In this document: piece after piece, positions 1-4,252 of the stretch
Numbering within the stretch: the stretch's first letter is position 1
Layout of the letters: each line of letters starts with the position of its first letter
Source: JBDLID01 sp039715055
Lineage (GTDB): Bacteria > Desulfobacterota > Desulfobulbia > Desulfobulbales > Desulfocapsaceae
DNA length: 5,359 nucleotides
Direction: 5' to 3'
Assembly: GCA_039715055.1 (NCBI GenBank)
Contig: JBDLID010000180.1
Location: 1-5,359, forward strand
Made by a program: the position numbers and the translations under genes
Notes under the pieces: model-generated
Told to the model about the DNA's origin: nothing
What the model saw: the letters and a program-made list of their open reading frames with translations, nothing else
The model's database searches: none

Positions 1-243
1 GGGCAAACGGGCATTTATGGTTCCCGTAACGCTACCCGTAAAGGTTTTGCCTCTCAACTGATCAGTGACGGTGAGGGATGGATGGATATGCTGCAAAGTA
101 GAAACCAGACGTCACACACCTATAACGAGGAAACAGCTGAGGAAATTTCCAGTGCCGTGATTAACCGCTACTACCAATTGTTCATCCAGTTAAAAGAAAA
201 AATGAATGGACTCCTTGACGAAGAAAAGCAAAATACTCAATGA
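1..243 (+). CDS. HI0074/HepT-like HEPN protein, 3' part (nucleotidyltransferase-associated)
   Basis: Reading from base 1 gives 80 residues open at the left edge, ending in TGA at 241-243. Visible residues 27-44 (WMDML.SRNQTSHTYNEE) match the core of the HI0074 'nucleotidyltransferase substrate-binding' family. They contain an intact RX4HXY motif (R34, H39, Y41 of the visible part), the HEPN active-site motif. In characterised HepT toxins this motif forms a putative RNase site, and the tyrosine is the residue that the MntA partner AMPylates. The family is usually about 130-140 residues, so roughly 50-60 N-terminal residues lie outside the window. The tail (REKM-type helix, then LLDEEKQ) is charged and probably helical. 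The stop overlaps the next gene's start as ATGA, so the two are translationally coupled. Family membership is secure. Action as a toxin, rather than a structural partner, is inferred. The 3' end is AT-rich (19 G/C in 181-240), unlike the GC-richer glmM region. Confidence 0.85.
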   Translation, partial: GQTGIYGSRNATRKGFASQLISDGEGWMDMLQSRNQTSHTYNEETAEEISSAVINRYYQLFIQLKEKMNGLLDEEKQNTQ

Positions 244-566
244 TCTCTTCAACCACACCGCTATTTGGGCTAACAATGGAAATAATCCGCAAGATCAATG
301 GGGTTTTCGCCGGCCATCCAAATATTGTTTGTGTTATCCTGTACGGTTCACGCGCCAAAGGCAATTACACTACAGGATCGGACATTGACCTGACTCTGGA
401 AGGGGCTGGAATCAAACTAGAGCAGCTCAATTCCATCAATAACGAACTGGATGACCTGCTTCTCCCCTACACCTTTGACATTTCCATCTTTCAGCAAATA
501 TCAAACCCGGATCTACTTGATCACATCAAGCGAGTGGGGAAAGTATTTTACAAGAGAGAAGATTGA
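240..566 (+). CDS. MntA/HI0073-like minimal nucleotidyltransferase (antitoxin-type)
   Basis: A complete 108-residue protein. It has the polymerase-beta-type nucleotidyltransferase signature GSX10DXD: G36-S37, ten residues, then D48-I-D50, preceded by the hydrophobic strand VCVILY. A third acidic residue, D80 in YTFDISIF, fits the third metal ligand. All catalytic positions expected of an active minimal nucleotidyltransferase are therefore present. In HepT/MntA systems this enzyme transfers AMP from ATP to the tyrosine of the HEPN RX4HXY motif and so neutralises the toxin. The start at 240 is chosen because ATG overlaps the upstream TGA (ATGA), the usual arrangement for these pairs. An internal ATG at 276 would give a 96-residue protein that still contains the whole fold. 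The Shine-Dalgarno is weak (GAAG-like bases in the end of the upstream gene), consistent with coupling. The family call is firm. The antitoxin role is inferred from the pairing and motifs. Confidence 0.88.
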   Translation: MISSTTPLFGLTMEIIRKINGVFAGHPNIVCVILYGSRAKGNYTTGSDIDLTLEGAGIKLEQLNSINNELDDLLLPYTFDISIFQQISNPDLLDHIKRVGKVFYKRED

Positions 567-656
567 GAAGCGGCCCCTCCTCTACCAGTAAGTATCTCAG
601 GATTCATGTAAAGGCCTGGCGAGTGCAAGGTCTAACCCAACCTCTTTAAGTTCTCT

Positions 657-2009
657 CTATGACGGATCGGCCTTACCGATTAGTCCGCAGAGCTCATCGG
701 CCATCTGATCGATGAGCTCTGCATCCTCCCCTTCCACCATCACCCGGATCACCGACTCGGTGCCTGAGGCGCGGACGAGAATCCGGCCTGTACTTCCGAG
801 CTTTTTTTCCATTTTAGTAAGCGTCTGTGGAAAATCAGGCACTTGGTTGACATCAATCTTTGTGGAGGTGCGGACATTTTTCAGCACCTGGGGGTAGCTC
901 TCCATGACAGTGGCGAGCTCGGAAAGCGGTTTTCGTTTCTGTTTCATGATGGAGAGTAACTGCAGAGCGGCGAGGTTGCCGTCGCCGGTGGTGATGTGGT
1001 CGAGGAAGACCAGGTGGCCAGACTGTTCGCCGCCGAAGGAGTAGCCTTTCTTGCGCATCTCCTCCACCACGTAGCGGTCGCCCACCTGGGTGCGCACCAT
1101 TTTACCGCCCATGGCTTCCATGGCACGCTCCAGCCCCATATTGGACATCACCGTGGACACCAGGGTCTTTTTCTTCAGCTTGCGCCGTTTGAGCAATGCC
1201 TGTGCGCAGATGGCCATGATGTGGTCGCCGTCAACGATATTTCCCTTTTCATCGGAAACGATGAGCCGGTCACCGTCACCGTCAAGGGCGAGGCCGATGT
1301 CTGCTCCAAGTTCCTTGACCTTGGTGGCCATGTGCTCGGGATGGAGGGCGCCGCAATCTTTATTGATGTTTTTACCGTCCGGTGAAACGCCTATGGCTGT
1401 AACCTTGGCGCCCAGTTCCTCAAAGACATGGGGGGCCACCTTGTAGGTTGCGCCGTGGGCGCAGTCAAGGACCATATGAAAGCCGTCCAGGGTATATTTC
1501 TTTGGGAAGGTGTGCTTGAGAAAGACTATGTAGCGCCCCTGGGCGTCATCGATCCGGGTAGCGCGGCCCACCTCGTCGGCCACCGGTCTCAATGCCGCCA
1601 TCTTCTGGGAAAAGATAAGATCCTCGATATCTGCCTCAAGAGCGTCGGGCAGCTTGAAACCGTCGTTTGAGAAAATCTTGATGCCGTTGTCCTGAAACGG
1701 GTTGTGCGAGGCAGAGATGACAACACCTGCGTCGGCACGCATGGAGGTGGTGATAAAGGCGATGCCCGGAGTGGGCAGAGGCCCTACGAGGAGTACATCC
1801 ACCCCCATTGAGCATATTCCTGCCGCAAGAGCATTCTCGATCATGTAACCCGAGAGCCGGGTATCCTTGCCGATGACGATCCGGTGACGGCGTCCTTTAT
1901 CCTTGACGATAAAGGCAATGGCCCGCCCGATCTGCATGGCGATCTCTGTGGTCATGGGGTAAATATTGGCGACCCCGCGAACCCCGTCGGTTCCAAACAA
2001 ACTACGCAT
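657..2009 (-). CDS. glmM: Phosphoglucosamine mutase GlmM
   Basis: A 450-residue protein of full family length that converts glucosamine-6-phosphate to glucosamine-1-phosphate in the cytoplasm, the step before GlmU makes UDP-GlcNAc for peptidoglycan and LPS. It opens with the typical GlmM N-terminus LFGTDGVRG. The phosphoserine loop ISASHNP places the catalytic serine at S101. The Mg-binding loop DGDGDR supplies D243, D245 and D247. The sugar-specificity loop GGEQSGH is at 326-332, and the phosphate-binding loop RASGTE is at 413-418. All four active-site elements are intact and in order, so it should be an active enzyme. GEQSGH with this length favours GlmM over phosphomannomutase/PGM relatives. 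The start is supported by AGGAAG four bases upstream and by the conserved N-terminus. It is the last gene of the cdaA-cdaR-glmM operon, 11 nt after cdaR. In Firmicutes GlmM binds and inhibits CdaA, so the linkage may be regulatory as well as metabolic. Confidence 0.97.
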   Translation of the reverse strand: MRSLFGTDGVRGVANIYPMTTEIAMQIGRAIAFIVKDKGRRHRIVIGKDTRLSGYMIENALAAGICSMGVDVLLVGPLPTPGIAFITTSMRADAGVVISASHNPFQDNGIKIFSNDGFKLPDALEADIEDLIFSQKMAALRPVADEVGRATRIDDAQGRYIVFLKHTFPKKYTLDGFHMVLDCAHGATYKVAPHVFEELGAKVTAIGVSPDGKNINKDCGALHPEHMATKVKELGADIGLALDGDGDRLIVSDEKGNIVDGDHIMAICAQALLKRRKLKKKTLVSTVMSNMGLERAMEAMGGKMVRTQVGDRYVVEEMRKKGYSFGGEQSGHLVFLDHITTGDGNLAALQLLSIMKQKRKPLSELATVMESYPQVLKNVRTSTKIDVNQVPDFPQTLTKMEKKLGSTGRILVRASGTESVIRVMVEGEDAELIDQMADELCGLIGKADPS

Positions 2010-2020
2010 GTCTCTTCCTA

Positions 2021-3055
2021 TTATTTTCCTTGGAAAGGATCTGCTGTCACTCCTGCGCCTTCCTCTTTTTTCTCTTCCACATCAGGCTTTGGAGCAGGTG
2101 GTGGCGGGGCAGGCTCCACCAGGTTGACAAACTGCGGCTCAATACGAATGACTTTCACGCCCTCGAGCACCTCGCCCTTCTCTTTTACCTGGACCTTGAG
2201 CTTACGATCACCCTTTTGCTCGGCAACCGCCTCCACTTCATAATGTTTCACCAGGTTGATCTTTTTTCGCGCCAGCGGTTTAGGCAGGGAAAGAGTGATC
2301 GCAACCTTATTCGGGCTGACCCGCTGCGGGACGTCACCGTTAAGCGCAATTACCTTGAGACCGGTAAGCGTCTGCTGGACCCTTTCCACCTCAACGACAA
2401 TATCGGCGGTCACCGAAGTCTCTCCAATCAGATCGACGATGGCGGCATCGAGTTCCAGGGGCACCTGAATCTGGATGGATTTTTTAAAACCACCGATGTC
2501 AATCACCTTGGTGGTGAGATACTGCACCTGGGAAAGAACTGTCTGGGGCCCTGTAATGGTCACCGAGCCAGGGTCCATTTTCAGATCCCTGAGCAGGTGG
2601 TCCTTGGCCAGTCTGCCGGTTGTAATCGGCTTGATCGAGAATTGTTTCTGTACCAGCTTATCAAGGGATAAAATAATGGAGGCTGGCTGCATCCTCAGCA
2701 CCGAAACCTGCCGCGGCATCCCGGACAGCTGGGTCTCCTTGTCGTTTTTCACCACCAGGCTGCCGGGAGTTGCCGGGGCAAGATCAACCTGCCGACGGAC
2801 CTGGCCCTTGTCGATGGCCATGATCTGGGTTCGAGGCCCACTGACAGTGACCTCGATCTCTTTCTTGTACTGATTGGAGATGACAAGATCCCTCGGCATA
2901 TTGATGAGCTCCACCGGCACCATGATATTCTTGTTGACGGTATCTTCACCGCCGACAAAATACCAGAGGATCAGCGCCAGGACCAGGGAGACGAAACGCA
3001 GCACCCATTCCTTTGACCAGATCCGCTGCCAGTTTTTAGGGTTGAAAGAGCTCAT
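2021..3055 (-). CDS. cdaR: YbbR-domain protein CdaR, membrane-anchored regulator of CdaA
   Basis: A 344-residue protein. A short positively charged N-terminus is followed by one membrane segment at about residues 18-34 (VLRFVSLVLALILWYFV), which anchors it with the bulk outside the cytoplasm. Three YbbR-type repeats follow at roughly 41-131, 137-224 and 228-314. Repeats 1 and 2 show the recurrent VTVSGP/VTITGP turn (about 69-74 and 165-170), and each repeat ends in a P-x-x-V/I-beta strand pattern. The C-terminus is a low-complexity Pro-rich then acidic/basic tail (from about P315). In Firmicutes CdaR binds CdaA and modulates c-di-AMP synthesis. The same role is inferred here from domain plus position. 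The start ATG overlaps the cdaA stop by 4 nt (ATGA), with only a minimal AGG six bases upstream, so translation is probably coupled to cdaA. The stop lies 11 nt before glmM. Confidence 0.92.
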   Translation of the reverse strand: MSSFNPKNWQRIWSKEWVLRFVSLVLALILWYFVGGEDTVNKNIMVPVELINMPRDLVISNQYKKEIEVTVSGPRTQIMAIDKGQVRRQVDLAPATPGSLVVKNDKETQLSGMPRQVSVLRMQPASIILSLDKLVQKQFSIKPITTGRLAKDHLLRDLKMDPGSVTITGPQTVLSQVQYLTTKVIDIGGFKKSIQIQVPLELDAAIVDLIGETSVTADIVVEVERVQQTLTGLKVIALNGDVPQRVSPNKVAITLSLPKPLARKKINLVKHYEVEAVAEQKGDRKLKVQVKEKGEVLEGVKVIRIEPQFVNLVEPAPPPPAPKPDVEEKKEEGAGVTADPFQGK

Positions 3056-3843
3056 GATTTGCCTAAAAGGTTTTTCCAGGTCGGCTCACGGCTGTCCTTT
3101 AGAAGGAAGATGGCCTTGAGACTGTTGGAGAGCGTAATTTCATCATGCATGGCGGTGAGCGCCCCATGCTGCACCAGGGAGATCTCCTGGGTCTCCTCGG
3201 ACACAATGATCACCACCGCATCGGTCTCCTCGGACAATCCGATACCGGCCCGGTGACGGGTACCGAAACGTTTATTGACATACGGGTTCTGAGTCAGCGG
3301 CAGGATTGAGCCCGCTGTCAGAATTCGCCCTTTACGGACAATAACACCGCCGTCATGGAGCGGTGATACCGGCATGAAGATTGAGATCAGCAGCTCCTTG
3401 GAGAGATTGGCGTCAAGCTCAAACCCCGATTCGACAAAATCCCGCAGGCCGCTTTCCCGTTCAACGATAATGAGTGCGCCGATGCGCCTCTTGGCCAGAT
3501 AGAGAACGGCGCGGACCATCTCATCGATATCCTTTTCCACCATGTCACGGCTCTTGTGAAAGGGTGACTTGCCCACCTGGGTGAGCGCCCGGCGGATATC
3601 ATGCTGAAAGATGATAATGACGATGAGAATCAATGAGCTGAGGAATGTCTTGAGCAGCCACTGGAGGGTGGAGAGATCGAGAATGGAGGACATGAAGTAG
3701 ACAACCACAAGAATCCCCAGCCCCATAATCATCTGCACCGAGCGAGTCCCCCGGATGATGGTGATCAGCTGATAGATGATGAAACCGACAATGAGGATGT
3801 CGAGAACATCCTGCCAGCGAAAGATATTGAAAGTTTCAAGCAT
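3052..3843 (-). CDS. cdaA: Membrane diadenylate cyclase CdaA (c-di-AMP synthase, DAC/DisA_N domain)
   Basis: A 263-residue protein, typical for CdaA, that condenses two ATP into c-di-AMP at the inner membrane. Three membrane helices are visible at about residues 11-30, 37-55 and 63-80, followed by the linker FQHDIRRAL (79-87), a close relative of the FQPE(I/L)RRAL signature. The cytoplasmic DAC domain spans roughly 100-245. Its two active-site motifs are present: SPLHDGG (D164-G165-G166, normally DGA) and TRHR (R196-H197-R198). The conserved GLSEETDAVVIIVSEET block (202-218) follows. The start is fixed by an in-frame TGA three codons upstream (3853-3855) and by the short N-terminus normal for the family. 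No Shine-Dalgarno precedes this ATG (bases just upstream read GTGAATCAACCAC), which is odd for the first gene of an operon. A short ORF with a good ribosome site ends 9 nt before it, so reinitiation or coupling is possible. It heads the cdaA-cdaR-glmM operon. Confidence 0.96.
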   Translation of the reverse strand: MLETFNIFRWQDVLDILIVGFIIYQLITIIRGTRSVQMIMGLGILVVVYFMSSILDLSTLQWLLKTFLSSLILIVIIIFQHDIRRALTQVGKSPFHKSRDMVEKDIDEMVRAVLYLAKRRIGALIIVERESGLRDFVESGFELDANLSKELLISIFMPVSPLHDGGVIVRKGRILTAGSILPLTQNPYVNKRFGTRHRAGIGLSEETDAVVIIVSEETQEISLVQHGALTAMHDEITLSNSLKAIFLLKDSREPTWKNLLGKS

Positions 3844-3852
3844 GTGGTTGAT

Positions 3853-3906
3853 TCACGGCGGAAACAAAATGGGAGCCTTTTTACGATTAAGAGATGATTG
3901 AGACAT
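3853..3906 (-). CDS. Possible 17-codon leader peptide (uORF) of cdaA
   Basis: A minus-strand ATG at 3906-3904 opens a 17-codon ORF, MSQSSLNRKKAPILFPP, ending in TGA at 3855-3853. It is preceded by GAGGT (3916-3920) nine bases from the ATG, the best ribosome-binding site in this part of the window. The stop is in the same frame as cdaA and lies 9 nt before the cdaA ATG, which has no Shine-Dalgarno of its own. The arrangement suggests that ribosomes loaded here reinitiate at cdaA. The peptide ends Pro-Pro-stop, a context known in general to slow translation or termination. No homology is claimed. It could be chance, or the fossil of a longer CdaA N-terminus. Conservation in relatives would decide. 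Confidence 0.38.
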   Translation of the reverse strand: MSQSSLNRKKAPILFPP

Positions 3907-3915
3907 ATTTAGACT

Positions 3916-3920
3916 ACCTC
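3916..3920 (-). promoter_or_regulatory. Shine-Dalgarno GAGGT of the putative cdaA leader ORF
   Basis: Read on the minus strand the bases are GAGGT, a five-base match to the anti-Shine-Dalgarno core, nine bases before the ATG at 3906. The cdaA ATG at 3843 has no comparable sequence, so this is the only good ribosome-loading site seen upstream of the operon's coding part. Confidence 0.45.
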
Positions 3921-3953
3921 GCTTCATAGATTTTTACCAATAATTTCTTACAG

Positions 3954-3981
3954 ATCATAATGATAATTTTCATTATCCAAA
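3954..3981 (-). promoter_or_regulatory. Candidate sigma70-type promoter for cdaA-cdaR-glmM
   Basis: On the minus strand TATGAT (3959-3954) matches the -10 consensus in 5 of 6 positions. A weak -35, TTTGGA (3981-3976, 3 of 6), lies 16 bases upstream. Transcription would begin near 3947, giving a leader of about 100 nt that contains the putative uORF. The weak -35 leaves the call tentative. Confidence 0.3.
3957..3976. promoter_or_regulatory. 20-bp near-palindrome, Fur-box-like operator candidate
   Basis: ATAATGATAATTTTCATTAT consists of perfect 7-nt arms (ATAATGA/TCATTAT) around TAATTT. Only the outermost spacer pair breaks symmetry, so 18 of 20 bases are palindromic. The overlapping 19-mer at 3959-3977 matches the classical E. 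coli Fur consensus GATAATGATAATCATTATC at 14 of 19 positions, including the last seven. It lies across the spacer of the candidate cdaA promoter and touches its -10, a typical repressor position. Fur is the nearest known match, but another dimeric regulator, or a chance AT-rich palindrome, is possible. Confidence 0.42.
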
Positions 3982-3999
3982 GGGGGAGGGACTTTCTTT

Positions 4000-4021
4000 A
4001 AACTTGACCATTGAAACTTGA
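4000..4021 (+). repeat. Short direct repeat AAACTTGA x2, 14-nt period
   Basis: AAACTTGA occurs at 4000-4007 and again at 4014-4021. The full 14-nt units match in 10 of 14 positions. They overlap the -35 of the possible + strand promoter, so they could be tandem regulator half-sites. Chance is also possible in AT-rich sequence. Confidence 0.3.
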
Positions 4022-4039
4022 TTTGTGGAGTTGTAAGAT
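4011..4039 (+). promoter_or_regulatory. Candidate sigma70-type promoter toward the DUF748 gene
   Basis: TTGAAA at 4011-4016 (5 of 6 to the -35 consensus) is followed after exactly 17 bases by TAAGAT at 4034-4039 (4 of 6 to the -10 consensus). Transcription would start near 4046, almost at the left end of the 124-nt inverted-repeat stretch. That would place the whole stretch in a leader of about 200 nt before the ATG at 4253. Tentative. Confidence 0.3.
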
Positions 4040-4047
4040 TGTGCCGC

Positions 4048-4171
4048 ACCTGTAATTATTCAGCAGCACATCAACTTCGCCCACTCAGACCTTTTCGAAT
4101 AGCACTCGTATGCGTCAAAGGCCTAACGGCCTGATTGAACGAATTTAACGCAATTCTGAACAGTTACAGGT
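4048..4171. repeat. 124-nt stretch bounded by 16-nt imperfect inverted repeats (MITE-like or structured leader)
   Basis: The left arm ACCTGTAATTATTCAG (4048-4063) is the reverse complement of the right arm CTGAACAGTTACAGGT (4156-4171) at 14 of 16 positions. Inside, TGCGT (4111-4115) pairs with ACGCA (4148-4152), CAA (4116-4118) with TTG (4135-4137), and AGGCC (4119-4123) with GGCCT (4128-4132) around a TAAC loop. All pairs are nested, so one strand can fold into a single long hairpin with a large left bulge (4064-4110). No ORF of note lies within, and I see no clear target-site duplication. It could be a miniature element, an insertion-sequence remnant or a structured untranslated leader. I cannot assign a family. 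Confidence 0.5.
4111..4152. repeat. Nested hairpin within the inverted-repeat stretch
   Basis: The inner stem AGGCC/GGCCT has a four-base TAAC loop and is extended by CAA/TTG across a two-base bulge and by TGCGT/ACGCA across an asymmetric internal loop. There is no U-tract after it, so it does not look like an intrinsic terminator on either strand. Confidence 0.45.
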
Positions 4172-4199
4172 CATAAACATGGGTATTTTGTTCCCTTTG

Positions 4200-4211
4200 C
4201 TGAATAGTTAC
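4200..4211 (+). repeat. Third copy of the 12-nt core CTGAAYARTTAC
   Basis: CTGAATAGTTAC here differs by one base from 4156-4167 (CTGAACAGTTAC) and by one base from the reverse complement of 4052-4063 (CTGAATAATTAC). It is in the same orientation as the right arm, 44 nt downstream. Three near-identical 12-mers within 160 nt suggest repeated protein-binding sites or nested element ends. Confidence 0.45.
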
Positions 4212-4252
4212 CCGCATCAACTCAATCCATCAATATTAGTTTTTGTGATTCC

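Larger units (their letters stand above)
3844..4252. other. 409-nt divergent intergenic region between cdaA and the DUF748 gene
   Basis: No established protein-coding gene lies here, and I see no tRNA or known riboswitch. From left to right it holds a possible 17-codon leader ORF for cdaA (3853-3906, minus), its Shine-Dalgarno (3916-3920), a 20-nt near-palindrome (3957-3976) over a candidate cdaA promoter, an 8-nt direct repeat and possible + strand promoter (4000-4039), and a 124-nt stretch bounded by inverted repeats with inner hairpins (4048-4171). A third copy of the repeat core lies at 4200-4211. The stretch is visibly AT-richer than the flanking genes. Confidence 0.8.

Noticed and set aside
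567..656. Bidirectional terminator between the convergent nucleotidyltransferase gene and glmM
   Set aside because: The best stem is a 4-bp AGGT/ACCT with an 8-base loop near 629-644 and no real T-tract, too weak to call a terminator.
996..1446. Two overlapping + strand ORFs antisense to glmM (996-1385 and 1090-1446)
   Set aside because: They lie wholly inside the certain glmM gene on the other strand, have His/Pro/Ser-biased composition, no recognisable domain, and arise from the codon bias of glmM.
2030..2873. Long + strand ORFs antisense to cdaR (2030-2671, 2475-2873)
   Set aside because: They are complements of the well-supported YbbR-repeat gene. Their sequences show no family features and no ribosome site was seen.
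3843..3906. cdaA starting at the upstream ATG (3906) with TGA read through or recoded
   Set aside because: The CdaA protein starting at 3843 already has the normal short N-terminus and three membrane helices. There is no Cys/Sec position expected there and no sign of a recoding element.
3844..3960. c-di-AMP (ydaO/yuaA) riboswitch upstream of cdaA
   Set aside because: The leader is only about 100 nt and AT-rich, with no long paired helices or recognisable ydaO core, so it cannot hold that aptamer.
4121..4171. Integron attC-like site (GCCTAAC fits RYYYAAC)
   Set aside because: No matching GTTRRRY core is found at a suitable distance downstream, and no integrase or gene cassette is nearby. A seven-base degenerate match is expected by chance.
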